Source of the DNA: GWF sp031972135 | GTDB taxonomy: Bacteria; Patescibacteriota; Microgenomatia; UBA1400; UBA12108 | NCBI GenBank assembly: GCA_031972135.1 | Contig: DALYFH010000004.1 | Coordinates: 1-45,708 of the forward strand | Direction: 5' to 3' | Length of the DNA: 45,708 nucleotides | Part shown: piece after piece, positions 1-8,610 of the stretch | Numbering within the stretch: position 1 is the stretch's first letter | Layout: each line of letters opens with the position of its first letter | The notes under the pieces: model-generated | The model's database searches: none | Told to the model about the DNA's origin: nothing | Seen by the model: only the letters and a program-made list of their open reading frames with translations | Position numbers and translations under genes: made by a program

Positions 1-300
1 GCCACCCTCGACTCGCTCCAGCTCATTCTCTCACTCATGATCAACAATGGTCAGGAGTCTCATCTCCACGTCTCGGTCGACGTTGGCGGTTATCGTCAGG
101 AGAGGTTGAGCGTGCTCGGCAGTATGGCAGAGCGCATAAGTGCCGAAGTAGAGGCTACTGGCACTCCACATGCTTTCCCACCACTAAGTTCTACCGATAG
201 GCGCGCCGTCCACCTAANNNNNNNNNNTCATGAAACGCTCACTACCTACTCCGAAGGGACTGGGGTCGACCGCCGCCTTATCTTGGCTCCAAAAAACTAA
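1..300 (+). CDS. jag: Jag/SpoIIIJ-associated RNA-binding protein, C-terminal part (R3H domain)
   Basis: This is the 3' end of a gene that enters the window already open, in frame from base 1. It reads ATLDSLQLILSL, matching the end of a KH domain, and then an R3H domain with VDVGGYRQER, STDRRAVHL and TYSEGTGVDRRLIL, the order seen in Jag/KhpB proteins. Family members bind RNA in the cytoplasm and in many bacteria are encoded just after yidC. Here yidC lies about 29 kb away, unless another copy is upstream of the window. A ten-N gap removes about four codons between HL and HETL, but the frame is right on both sides. The next gene starts inside this one. Confidence 0.85.
   Translation, partial: ATLDSLQLILSLMINNGQESHLHVSVDVGGYRQERLSVLGSMAERISAEVEATGTPHAFPPLSSTDRRAVHLXXXXHETLTTYSEGTGVDRRLILAPKN
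218..227. other. Assembly gap (10 N)
   Basis: Ten N lie inside the R3H domain of the Jag-like gene, just before the start codon of the O-antigen-ligase-like gene. Ten N is a usual placeholder, but the R3H frame continues across it and the missing length of about four residues fits the family. The real gap is therefore probably very short. No sequence is shared between the two flanks. Confidence 0.95.
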
Positions 301-1483
301 GCGAGTCGCGCTCTTTCTCATCCTTTTTCTCAGTCCTACCCAGCTAGGATTACATTTCTGGCCGGACTCAGCGCTGATTTATGGCGTCCGCGTCGACTAC
401 CTCTCCCCCACTCTATATTTTCTCGATATATTAATAATCTTGTATTTATTGCTAAATAGAATTACGAGTCAGCAACCGCGGGGAGTTATAAAGATTCACG
501 GAATATGGTACTTAGCCATGATTCTCCTAGTTAACCTGGTTTTTAGCGTTAACCCAGTCTCCACTCTCTCCTGGTCTCTACACCTCTTACTCTACATTTC
601 ATTTTTATCTTCATTCTCACTAGTTATTAACCATAAGCTATTATCCATTGGTTTGACACTAGCCTCCCTTTTCCAGCTCGTACTTTCAATCGCTCAAGTA
701 TGGCTCGGCCACAGTATCCAGGGTCCTCTCTACTACCTAGGCGAGCGAATGGTGTCTGTGGGTCAGCCAGGAGTCGCTCTAGCTACGTTTATGAACGAAG
801 TAGTACTCAGAGCCTATGGTACATTTGGTCACCCCAACGTCCTAGCTGGGTGGCTAGTGATCACGAGTCTTATCACACTCAAGCTTTCCAAAAACACATT
901 ACTAAAAAATGGATTGCTCATAATCACTATTTTTGGCGTCATGCTGACCCAGAGTCGATCTGCTCTACTCGCTCTCTTTGGGATAATTATTCCGTTTTAT
1001 GTGATTACTAAGCTGCGGCAGAGGCTAATCTATTTTGTCGCTATTTTAGCGACACTTTGTGGGATGCTGTTTACAAACTCCTCTACTCTCTCCCGCTCGC
1101 TCGACCTCTCATATTCTGAACGGCTCTCACTCCAATTTATTTCAATCAAAACAATCGTTAATTATCCCGTTTTTGGGACAGGTGCACAGGCCAGCATCAC
1201 CGCACAATCCAACCAAGAAGAATCTAGATTGTTGCGTCATGCCGCTCTCCAGCCAGACCATAATAGCGCCACTCTATTTCTCTCCTGGTTTGGCATAATC
1301 GGGACTACTGTGATTATTGTTGCGCTTTATAAACTTTATAACTTTAAACTTTTAACTTTTGTTCCGCTTCTCCCTCTCCTTCTCCTAGACCACTATCTCT
1401 TCACGTCTCCTCAAGGCTTACTCATCCTGCTTGTATATTTAAAAGTTGTAAACTACTCTCATGCTCAAAAGTATCGCGAGTAA
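230..1483 (+). CDS. O-antigen ligase/polymerase-like membrane protein
   Basis: This 417-residue protein is largely hydrophobic, with about ten predicted membrane helices. It has the signs of the Wzy/WaaL superfamily: FGHPNVLAGW in the middle, TQSRSALLAL, and a late periplasmic-type loop with GTGAQ followed by QPDHNSATLFLSWFG. Such enzymes polymerise or transfer undecaprenyl-linked glycans at the outer face of the membrane. The ATG at 230 is the only reasonable start in frame; it lies inside jag and right beside the assembly gap, so it should be treated with care. The gene overlaps the flippase by 23 bases, which points to co-transcription and a shared role in surface polysaccharide. Whether it acts as ligase or polymerase cannot be told from sequence. 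Confidence 0.75.
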   Translation: MKRSLPTPKGLGSTAALSWLQKTKRVALFLILFLSPTQLGLHFWPDSALIYGVRVDYLSPTLYFLDILIILYLLLNRITSQQPRGVIKIHGIWYLAMILLVNLVFSVNPVSTLSWSLHLLLYISFLSSFSLVINHKLLSIGLTLASLFQLVLSIAQVWLGHSIQGPLYYLGERMVSVGQPGVALATFMNEVVLRAYGTFGHPNVLAGWLVITSLITLKLSKNTLLKNGLLIITIFGVMLTQSRSALLALFGIIIPFYVITKLRQRLIYFVAILATLCGMLFTNSSTLSRSLDLSYSERLSLQFISIKTIVNYPVFGTGAQASITAQSNQEESRLLRHAALQPDHNSATLFLSWFGIIGTTVIIVALYKLYNFKLLTFVPLLPLLLLDHYLFTSPQGLLILLVYLKVVNYSHAQKYRE

Positions 1484-2675
1484 CACCCTAGCCCAGCTAA
1501 CCGCCAAATTTTTTGGTGCAGGGTTGACTTTACTTACCACTTTTTTCACTATCCGACTCGCCGGTCTCGATTTATACGGTGACCTCAGCAAAATCCTGGT
1601 CCTAGTCGCTCTTGGTTTTACCGGAATTGATTTTGGGTTAAACGCAGACTCTGTACGCAGGGCTACCACTCCTGCCTCTATGTTGCAGTTAACTAGACGG
1701 GTAATGATAGCGCGGCTAGCGCTCGCTCTACTTGCCATCATCTTGCTTAACACTCTGGTACTTCTCCTCCCTGGAGGTTATAGTCAGGAGATCAAGTCTC
1801 TCTTTTGGGTTGCGAGCTTAGGCATAATATTTCAGAGTATCTATGCCTCAGGAAACGCCTATTTTCAACACAGTCTTAGTTATTGGCGCTCCACCCTCTC
1901 TGTTATTCTAGGAACTACAACATCCACCATTTTAACTTTATATTATCTCTGGTTCTCCCCCACTCTCTTTAATTTAATAATTGCGACAACTCTCGGATAC
2001 CTAGTCATGGCAGTAACGACCCTGCTTCTACTCCCAAAAAGCTTATTAACAGAACAGGAACCCCATGAATTTAAAGAAATAGTCCCCACTATCTTGCGTT
2101 CCTCTACTCTCGGCGCCATCCTAATCTTTAGTATCTTAAGCAGCAAAATCGACACAGTTCTCTTAGGGGTCTTCCGCACAAGCAGTGAGGTTGGGCAGTA
2201 CTCTTTTGCCTATCGGATCTTTGATGTAATCCTAGTTTTGCCTGTGTTTGTTATGAATTCGCTCTATCCACTCATGCTCAAAAACAAAAAGAATCTTCTC
2301 ACTCCTACTCTCCAGGCACTCGGGGTACTCGGAATTTTAGCAGCCGTAGCCACTTATCTCCTCGCGCCCGCAATTATCTTGATCAAGGGCGAATTGGGAC
2401 TCTCAATCACCACTCTCCGCATTCTCGCTCTCTCACTCCCTCTCTTCTACCTCACCGCGCCCCTTATGTGGGATCTCGTAGCTAGAGCTAGAGACGGCTT
2501 AGTCCTAAAAATATATATCCTAGCCGCACTACTCAACTTATCTTGTAACCTCTGGGCTATCCCCCGTTATGGCGCAGTCTCCGCTGCCATTATTACAGGC
2601 ATAACCGAGCTTCTCATTTTTCTCTCTCTCCTGTATTATTCACTCAGTTTAAAAAGAGATTCAAAAACAGATTAA
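1461..2675 (+). CDS. Polysaccharide flippase (Wzx/MATE-type, MOP superfamily)
   Basis: This protein has 404 residues and about 12 membrane helices. The N-terminus, with SNTLAQLTAKFFGAGLTLLTTFF and RLAGLDLYGDLSK, is typical of RfbX/Wzx polysaccharide export proteins. Family members flip lipid-linked glycan units across the cytoplasmic membrane. The start overlaps the preceding ligase-like gene by 23 bases, so the two are probably translated from one message. With its neighbour it forms the core of a surface glycan export and assembly pair; no glycosyltransferases are visible in the window. The transported unit is unknown. Confidence 0.8.
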   Translation: MLKSIASNTLAQLTAKFFGAGLTLLTTFFTIRLAGLDLYGDLSKILVLVALGFTGIDFGLNADSVRRATTPASMLQLTRRVMIARLALALLAIILLNTLVLLLPGGYSQEIKSLFWVASLGIIFQSIYASGNAYFQHSLSYWRSTLSVILGTTTSTILTLYYLWFSPTLFNLIIATTLGYLVMAVTTLLLLPKSLLTEQEPHEFKEIVPTILRSSTLGAILIFSILSSKIDTVLLGVFRTSSEVGQYSFAYRIFDVILVLPVFVMNSLYPLMLKNKKNLLTPTLQALGVLGILAAVATYLLAPAIILIKGELGLSITTLRILALSLPLFYLTAPLMWDLVARARDGLVLKIYILAALLNLSCNLWAIPRYGAVSAAIITGITELLIFLSLLYYSLSLKRDSKTD

Positions 2676-2685
2676 TTGGTACTTT

Positions 2686-3138
2686 ATGACTAAACTCCTC
2701 CTCCAATGTGACGGTGGTTCCAGGGGTAATCCTGGCCCTGCCGCGTATGGCTACGTGGTCTACGACGTTAGTGAGGACCTGTCCACCAAAGCCGAGGCAA
2801 AGGTGGATGCGGCAATCATACTGGAAAAACGCGGTAATTATCTCGGGATTACGACCAATAATCAGGCAGAATATCAAGGACTAATTGCAGGCTTAACCTG
2901 GATAGCTAACAATCACCCAACGGCCGAGGTAACAATCAAAATGGACTCGCTCCTTATAGTTAACCAGGTCAAAGGACTCTACAAAGTCAAAAGTCCCGAC
3001 TTAATCCCCAGATTTCAAGAGGTGAGGGGACTACTAAATAAGTTTGCCTCCTGGAGTATCGCTCACACCTATCGCGAGGGGAATACTCTCTCCGACGCTC
3101 TAGTAAACGAAGCATTAGACGCACATCAAACGCTTTAA
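2686..3138 (+). CDS. rnhA: Ribonuclease HI
   Basis: This 150-residue protein cuts the RNA strand of RNA-DNA hybrids. The RNase H fold is clear: CDGGSRGNPGPAAYG carries the first catalytic Asp, NNQAEYQGLIAGL the Glu, KMDSLLIVNQVKG the second Asp, and REGNTLSDALVNEAL the last Asp. All four metal-binding residues are present. Its length is usual for the catalytic domain alone, with no N-terminal hybrid-binding domain. It starts 10 bases after the flippase stop and probably belongs to the same transcript. No clear Shine-Dalgarno is seen. Confidence 0.92.
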   Translation: MTKLLLQCDGGSRGNPGPAAYGYVVYDVSEDLSTKAEAKVDAAIILEKRGNYLGITTNNQAEYQGLIAGLTWIANNHPTAEVTIKMDSLLIVNQVKGLYKVKSPDLIPRFQEVRGLLNKFASWSIAHTYREGNTLSDALVNEALDAHQTL

Positions 3139-3443
3139 CTCCTCTCTAAGTTAGCCTTTTTACTCTCTAACCTGCATTTCCTGTGCCCATAAACTAAACA
3201 GCTATAGGTTAATAAAAACTCAAAGTACCTGTAAGTAGGCAAAGAATAAATGCAGGCCTAACAGAACGTGCAAAAAACGTAAGTACAAAAAGATAATATA
3301 GCTAGCCAAGACAGGATACCAAACCAATGGAACAAAAAAAAGTGATAACAAAAGATAGTAATTAACGAGGATGTAATATAGGGCAAAAATAGTTAATAAA
3401 AGCGCTAATTGCTGATTTGGTGAAATGCCGATAAACTGAACGT
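3139..3443. other. A/T-rich intergenic stretch upstream of the DUF4012 gene
   Basis: This 305-base stretch has no convincing gene. It begins with two copies of CTCTCTAA about 20 bases apart and GTTAG/CTAAC arms that could form a weak hairpin after rnhA. The end carries TAAACT (3432-3437), a possible -10 box 6 bases before the ATG of the next gene. A minus-strand open frame crosses it but has no usable start outside the neighbouring gene. Confidence 0.5.
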
Positions 3444-6209
3444 ATGCCTGCTGTAAGATACGCGGTCGAAGCCGTGCGTGGTAATGTTGCGATTCTCTCG
3501 AACGCTCGCGATGTCTCAAGAGTAATTGGCGAGTATGCCGAGCGCGGAAACCTCGAAACTCACCTCTATTCCCTAGAGCAAATACTTGGTTTCACAGATC
3601 AAAATTTTCCGCTTCATGATGCTTGGCTAATATTTTTAAGTCCCGAGCTAGCCACGTTTTTTGTCGGCGAGGGGAGGGGAGTCTGGAGCAAGCTAACCAC
3701 CTATCCACACCCACACCTCTATCTAGTCGAGCGAGCCTGGCAAAAAATCCCACTAGATGTCTCTAGTCGCGCCACCAGACTAGTAATAGGGGAGTATCTG
3801 GGACTAGATTCAGAGGGGTCAGACACACTCAAAAAACTAGCAAATGAGATTAGTAATAATAAAAAAGTCAGCCTAGGGGAGGGTGGTTTGTCGTCCCTCC
3901 ATTTGATGAGCGAAGAATATCTCCTAAACGCACTCTCTCTGGTCCTCACTAGCCAAACCGAAGCTCCTCAGATAAACATTGGTAATTCGACTGGGGTTTC
4001 CCTGACTACTCTTTTACAGTTGTTCGGCGAGTCTAGTGGAACATCTATCCAGGTCGACTACTCAGATGCAGGGATAGTCTCCCCAGTCTCACCTAGCTTT
4101 TATCGCTCTACTCATCAGCTTCTAAGCGATCTACCCAAAGAGAGTACTCTTGACCTGGCGCTTGATTATTTAAAGGAACACAAACCCAAGAACGATCCAA
4201 CTCCAAAAACTGAGCTTGTTCCAGCGCCAGTGCCAGAACCAGAGTTAGAGTTAGTAAAAGAGCCTTTGGTCACGATCCCAAAAACTCGCCTACCCAAATT
4301 GGTTCGGGCAACTGAGCCGGAGCCAGACAAGCCAAAGTCATACAACCTAACAGGTCTTGAGTTTGTTCCCAAAACAAAGCCTCGAGCTAGAAAAAAATTA
4401 ACAATGCCCGCTTTCCTTAAAAAGCGAGGGCTCAGGGTGGTCGGAAAAGGTCTACTATTTGGATTAATATTTTATCTTGGCTCTCTTGCCTTAGCTCTTG
4501 GGATCACTTGGGTCACGATCTCTAATTATAAAAACCAATTTTACGCTGGGTCGCTAGATAATCTCAAACCCAATCCAGTAGCCAAGGCTTCGGCCAAGTA
4601 TCTCTACACCAACACCGTGGCATTTGGGATGAGTGACGCCTCTCTCCTCTTGGATGCCTATCAGCAAGCGCTAAAGCTAGGGGAGACTACCGCCAACCTC
4701 TCGCTCGGCGCTCGCGATATTTCGAGCTACATTTTGACCGACACAGATCTCAATCTAGCTAGCACACTAACCAACGCGAGATTAGACATCGAGACTCTCT
4801 ATCAGGAACTCTCTCTGCTTGATGGTACGCTCCCGCCAAAAACTCCAGGTTTAATCTCTAATATGGATAACGACTATCAGAGTCTAAAAACCATGTTGCC
4901 GAGTCTCAAAAAAAACACGCTCTTAAGCAAGGGAGTAGTCAGCATCCTGCCAGACCTAATAAGTCTCAGTGATCGAACCAAATACCTAGTGTTATTTCAA
5001 AATAATATGGAGCTGCGAGGGACCGGTGGTTTTATCGGCAGCTATGGCATCATTTCTTTTGAAAAAGGTAAGCTCTACGATTTTCAGGTTTATGACGTCT
5101 ATACCGCCGATGGAGCACTCAAGGGGCACGTCGAACCCCCAGCTCCTATCAAAAATATTCTCGGCGAAGCCAAGTGGTACTTAAGAGACAGTAACTTTGA
5201 CCCCGACTTCCCAACTAGCGCGCGCCGTGCCGAATGGTTCCTCAAAAAATCGATGAATCAAGATGTCTCAGGCACAATCGCAGTTAATTTAGAAACCTTA
5301 AAACTCCTCTTATCCGCACTCGGCCCACTAGAGCTACCCGACTATAATGAGACCATAAATGCCGGCAACCTCGCCGAGCGAGCCCAGTACCACGCCGAAG
5401 TCAATTTTTTCCCGGGAAGCACTGCCAAAAAAGAATTTTTGAGCAGTGTGGCCGATGCCCTGTTTGAGAAACTAAAAACGGCGGACGCCAAATCACTCTT
5501 GAGTGTCAGCGCCGCTCTCATGAGCTCACTCGAGAGTAGTGATACCCAGGTGAGCGTCATCAGTCCCAACTCGGAGCGGATCCTCCAGACGCTCGGGTGG
5601 AACGGTGGTATCGAGAATAAGCCCTGTCCCACGAGCCCATGCTACGACGACTATCTCTACAGTGTCGATAGCAATTTTGGTGTCAACAAAGCCAATTTTT
5701 ACATCACCAAAGATATGAATTTGGATATTAACGTCAGCAAAGATGGCGAGCCCACCCATACTCTAAACACTACCTGGAAAAATGCCGCAACTAGTAACGC
5801 CTGGCCAGCCGGCTCCTACAAAAACTATGCGAGACTATACCTCCCGCCATCCTCAAGCCTAGTCGAGATCAAAATTGGCGAAAACACACTCCCTTCTTCT
5901 GACTACACCGTTTCCGAGGAGCACGGTCGACTAGTCGTTTCTTATCTCGTGACAGTGCCAATCAATAGTCTAACCACTAGTAAGGTCGTCTACACTAATG
6001 AGACCAAATTAAAATCTGGTTCCTTCTATAGTCTCTATTTCCAGAGGCAATCAGGCACTAGGTCTCAGGATAAAATCACAGTTAACTACAACTTGCCACT
6101 CTATCTCAAGCCCTCCAAACTCTCACCCGAGCCCAAAGTGCTAGATTCACAAAAACTAAGTTTTGATTTCCTCAATGACACAGATCACCGCCTCTCGATT
6201 CAATTTTAG
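3444..6209 (+). CDS. DUF4012 surface protein with an N-terminal degenerate SDR/epimerase-like region
   Basis: This 921-residue protein has four parts. Residues 1-245 resemble the outline of an extended SDR (sugar-nucleotide epimerase): RATRLVIGEYLGL, then a helix and INIGNSTGVSLTTLLQLF, and a C-terminal helical tail. No Gly-rich nucleotide-binding loop or YxxxK pair is visible. Residues 246-320 are a Pro/Glu/Lys-rich linker. Residues about 336-358 form one membrane helix. The rest is extracytoplasmic and contains the DUF4012 core near residues 515-660, with NMELRGTGGFIGSYG. DUF4012 is of unknown function and is found in cell-surface proteins. The likely start is the ATG six bases after TAAACT. 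The neighbours make surface polysaccharide, so a role in envelope glycans is plausible but unproven. Confidence 0.8.
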   Translation: MPAVRYAVEAVRGNVAILSNARDVSRVIGEYAERGNLETHLYSLEQILGFTDQNFPLHDAWLIFLSPELATFFVGEGRGVWSKLTTYPHPHLYLVERAWQKIPLDVSSRATRLVIGEYLGLDSEGSDTLKKLANEISNNKKVSLGEGGLSSLHLMSEEYLLNALSLVLTSQTEAPQINIGNSTGVSLTTLLQLFGESSGTSIQVDYSDAGIVSPVSPSFYRSTHQLLSDLPKESTLDLALDYLKEHKPKNDPTPKTELVPAPVPEPELELVKEPLVTIPKTRLPKLVRATEPEPDKPKSYNLTGLEFVPKTKPRARKKLTMPAFLKKRGLRVVGKGLLFGLIFYLGSLALALGITWVTISNYKNQFYAGSLDNLKPNPVAKASAKYLYTNTVAFGMSDASLLLDAYQQALKLGETTANLSLGARDISSYILTDTDLNLASTLTNARLDIETLYQELSLLDGTLPPKTPGLISNMDNDYQSLKTMLPSLKKNTLLSKGVVSILPDLISLSDRTKYLVLFQNNMELRGTGGFIGSYGIISFEKGKLYDFQVYDVYTADGALKGHVEPPAPIKNILGEAKWYLRDSNFDPDFPTSARRAEWFLKKSMNQDVSGTIAVNLETLKLLLSALGPLELPDYNETINAGNLAERAQYHAEVNFFPGSTAKKEFLSSVADALFEKLKTADAKSLLSVSAALMSSLESSDTQVSVISPNSERILQTLGWNGGIENKPCPTSPCYDDYLYSVDSNFGVNKANFYITKDMNLDINVSKDGEPTHTLNTTWKNAATSNAWPAGSYKNYARLYLPPSSSLVEIKIGENTLPSSDYTVSEEHGRLVVSYLVTVPINSLTTSKVVYTNETKLKSGSFYSLYFQRQSGTRSQDKITVNYNLPLYLKPSKLSPEPKVLDSQKLSFDFLNDTDHRLSIQF

Positions 6210-6226
6210 TCCTAATCTGCTATAAT
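6199..6226 (+). promoter_or_regulatory. Promoter of rplY (L25)
   Basis: TGCTATAAT (TATAAT at 6221-6226) is a perfect extended -10 box, with a weak -35 (TTCAAT, 6199-6204) 16 bases upstream. It starts inside the end of the DUF4012 gene. The start codon is 45 bases downstream and has an AAGGA Shine-Dalgarno, so this is a leadered promoter, unlike most in the window. Confidence 0.7.
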
Positions 6227-6271
6227 CTGCACATACATAATTACTGATAACTCATTACTAAAAGGAACACT

Positions 6272-6925
6272 ATGTCCAACTTTACAGTCAAAGCAACTAC
6301 TCGCACTGCCTTGGGACGCAAAGTCCGCGCCCTACGAAAGACTGGTGTTGTTCCAGCCAACATCTTTGGCAAAAAGATGAAATCCCACTCGATCCAGATC
6401 GAAATCAAGGCTCTTAAAGATATTCTCAAAAAAGCCGGCGAAACTAGTCTCATTGACCTTGTTGTCGACTCAGGCAAAGCCCACCCAGTACTAGTTGCTG
6501 GCTACGCCCAAGATCCAGTTAGTAGCGAGCTCCTCCACGTTGACTTTCACGAAGTAGATCTAAACGTGAAAACCACTGCAATGGTCCCTCTCAAACCTAT
6601 TGGTGAGTCAGAGGCAGTCAAAGCAGGAAACGTCTTAGCACTCCAAAGAAACGAAATCGAAGTCGAAGCTCTCCCAGCCGATCTCCCAAGCGAAATCGAG
6701 GTCGACATCACTGTCTTAACCGAGGTAGGTGCTACCATTCACGCCAAAGATCTCAAGCTCGATCGCTCCAAAGTAACCTTGATGGTCGAAGATGAAGAGG
6801 TAATCGCAACCGTCCAAGAGCCAGCCAAAGAAGAAGAGGTAGTAGCTGCAGCTCCAGTCGAAGGTGAGGCTCCAGCCGAAGCCAAGACTGAGGGTGAAGC
6901 AAAGCCCGAAGATAAAAAAGAATAA
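6272..6925 (+). CDS. rplY: 50S ribosomal protein L25/general stress protein Ctc
   Basis: This 217-residue protein binds 5S rRNA in the large ribosomal subunit. The N-terminal L25 domain (about residues 1-90) has RTALGRKVRALRKTGVVPA and LLHVDFHEVD; the TL5/Ctc-type beta domain follows (about 95-185) with EIEVDITVLTEVGATIHAKDL. The last 30 residues are an Ala/Glu-rich acidic tail. An AAGGA Shine-Dalgarno precedes the ATG, and TATAAT lies 45 bases upstream, so it is transcribed alone. It ends one base from the convergent TPR gene. Confidence 0.95.
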   Translation: MSNFTVKATTRTALGRKVRALRKTGVVPANIFGKKMKSHSIQIEIKALKDILKKAGETSLIDLVVDSGKAHPVLVAGYAQDPVSSELLHVDFHEVDLNVKTTAMVPLKPIGESEAVKAGNVLALQRNEIEVEALPADLPSEIEVDITVLTEVGATIHAKDLKLDRSKVTLMVEDEEVIATVQEPAKEEEVVAAAPVEGEAPAEAKTEGEAKPEDKKE

Positions 6926-6926
6926 C

Positions 6927-7382
6927 TTACTGTCCAAAATAGGCGTTGTTGGGATCTAGTTCTCTTACCATCTCTAGGTAGGATTGAGCCTGCTCACTCT
7001 CACCAATTTGGCTGTATAGCTGTGAAAGTACTAGGTATATATCGCGATGGCCAGGGTATTTTGCAAGTAACTCTTGATATTTAGTAATCTCTCGCTCTAC
7101 CACTCGCTCAGGATAGATCATATCTTCGGCCAGGCGCTCTTCAGGTATTTGTTTCTCCCACAAACTTTGTGCCACATCATAATCACCCACGCTCGCAGCT
7201 ACAACAGCAGCCTCTACACGCCCTTCAGCTCCCGCTAGACTGCGCTTAGATGTGATTAGTGATGTACTAATCACCAAGAACACTAACCCGACCCAGAGCC
7301 ACGGGAGAGTGGGGGAGGATCTCACTATTACTTTCCAAGTGTAATTCTCTAAACTAATCCAAAAACCGACCGCTCGTTTCAT
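6927..7382 (-). CDS. Membrane-anchored TPR protein
   Basis: This 151-residue protein has a short basic N-terminus, one membrane helix (about residues 25-43, PWLWVGLVFLVISTSLITS) and a helical tail. The tail has a TPR-like repeat near the end: DIYLVLSQLYSQIGESEQAQSYLEMVRELDPNN. TPR repeats mediate protein contacts; the partner is unknown. The stop codon is one base from that of rplY, tail-to-tail. Reading upstream on the minus strand, TATACT ends exactly 6 bases before the ATG, so the mRNA is probably leaderless. The promoter is back-to-back with that of the MFS gene. Confidence 0.75.
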   Translation of the reverse strand: MKRAVGFWISLENYTWKVIVRSSPTLPWLWVGLVFLVISTSLITSKRSLAGAEGRVEAAVVAASVGDYDVAQSLWEKQIPEERLAEDMIYPERVVEREITKYQELLAKYPGHRDIYLVLSQLYSQIGESEQAQSYLEMVRELDPNNAYFGQ

Positions 7383-7413
7383 TAATCGAGTATATCAGGG
7401 ATATAATCAACTA
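7383..7413. promoter_or_regulatory. Back-to-back leaderless promoters in 31 bases
   Basis: On the plus strand TATAAT (7402-7407) ends 6 bases before the MFS ATG. On the minus strand TATACT (7389-7394 read in reverse) ends 6 bases before the TPR-protein ATG. There is no room for a 5' untranslated region on either side, and each promoter's upstream contacts must lie in the other gene's promoter or coding region. Confidence 0.65.
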
Positions 7414-8598
7414 ATGTTTAACAAACTCTTCCCTAGTTTTGGTGTCAAAAATGTTCAACTATATTACCTCTTGGGAATCTTTCTAAACGGGTGGTTCATT
7501 TTACCCAACTGGGTCTTCTACTTTCGCCAACACATTACGACAACTCAAATCGGTCTAGTAGAAGGCGTAGCGGTCTTGGTTGGAATCCTTGTGGAGGTTC
7601 CAACAGGAGTCATTGCGGACACGTTAGGTAAAAAACGCTCTCTGATTGTGGGTAGTTTATTTCAAATCTTGTCTTGTCTTGTTCTGATAAACTCAACAAC
7701 ATTTCTACACTTTTTGATCGGCAATATCTTGATGTTTATTGGATTTTCCTTCCATTCTGGTGCCTCCGAAGCCTTCGGCTACGATTCTCTTAAAGAGAAG
7801 GGGAGGGAGGCTCACTATGATCACGTAGTCGGGCGCTATAATTCGCTCTCTATTGCTGCAACTCTAATCTCGACTTTTATTGGCGGCTTTCTTTTTAGTC
7901 TCAATCCAACCTTTCCCTTTTATGCCTGGGTAATTTTCCTGTCTATGTCGCTTGTTGTACTCTCAAAAACTACCGAGCCCAAATTTGATAGTAAAAAGTT
8001 TGTTATCAAAGAATACTTAATACATTTAAAAGAGGGTGTTCTGACTCTCTTCGGTAGCCAATTACACAACTATATAATCCCCCTACTGTCTCTCCCAATA
8101 ATTATTAAACTTTATCAGGGGTTAGTACGCCAATCTATGGCTGGGTATTTTGGTTTTAGTGGTGAGACTTTTGGTTATCTTTTTGCTCTCGTATCTGTTC
8201 CAGCGATTCTCTTTTCATTTCGTTATGACCAAATCCGCAAATATCTAGGTAATAAACATTTTCTCATCCTAGTGCTTGCAGGTTATAGTTTTATTTTTGG
8301 CATTGCCAAGACCGGATCTGGACTACTAGTTGGAGGCACAATATATTTATTCATAAATATTTTCGAAAACTTATCTCGTCCACTAGTTTCATCGATTATC
8401 AACGAGCGAATAGATTCTAAGCACCGAGCCACTACACTCTCAACCCTTGCCTTAATAACTCAAATTCCATACATATTTCTTGTAGTCTTCTTTGCTAATT
8501 TGACTGAGGAAAAGAATATTACAATTCTTTTCTCGATTTATTCGATAATAATGTTCGCTACTCTAATATATAGTTATCTATTCATAAAAAAAGAGTGA
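7414..8598 (+). CDS. MFS transporter
   Basis: This 394-residue protein has about 12 membrane helices and belongs to the major facilitator superfamily. The signature between helices 2 and 3 is clear: EVPTGVIADTLGKKRSLIVG, followed by SGASEAFGYDSLKEKGRE. Family members move small solutes with proton or ion coupling; the substrate is unknown. A second MFS protein in the window (17178-18368) shares the ELPTGALADLIGRRKT and EALVYDSLK motifs, so the two are related. The start is set by TATAAT-N6-ATG. An EamA transporter follows 12 bases downstream. Confidence 0.85.
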   Translation: MFNKLFPSFGVKNVQLYYLLGIFLNGWFILPNWVFYFRQHITTTQIGLVEGVAVLVGILVEVPTGVIADTLGKKRSLIVGSLFQILSCLVLINSTTFLHFLIGNILMFIGFSFHSGASEAFGYDSLKEKGREAHYDHVVGRYNSLSIAATLISTFIGGFLFSLNPTFPFYAWVIFLSMSLVVLSKTTEPKFDSKKFVIKEYLIHLKEGVLTLFGSQLHNYIIPLLSLPIIIKLYQGLVRQSMAGYFGFSGETFGYLFALVSVPAILFSFRYDQIRKYLGNKHFLILVLAGYSFIFGIAKTGSGLLVGGTIYLFINIFENLSRPLVSSIINERIDSKHRATTLSTLALITQIPYIFLVVFFANLTEEKNITILFSIYSIIMFATLIYSYLFIKKE

Positions 8599-8610
8599 TA
8601 ATATAACCAC

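Noticed and set aside
3220..3519. Minus-strand frame of 99 codons, Leu/Phe/Tyr-rich, like a small membrane protein
   Set aside because: Its only ATG lies inside the DUF4012 gene, no GTG or TTG start occurs before the middle of the frame, and its hydrophobic residues follow from A/T-rich sequence.
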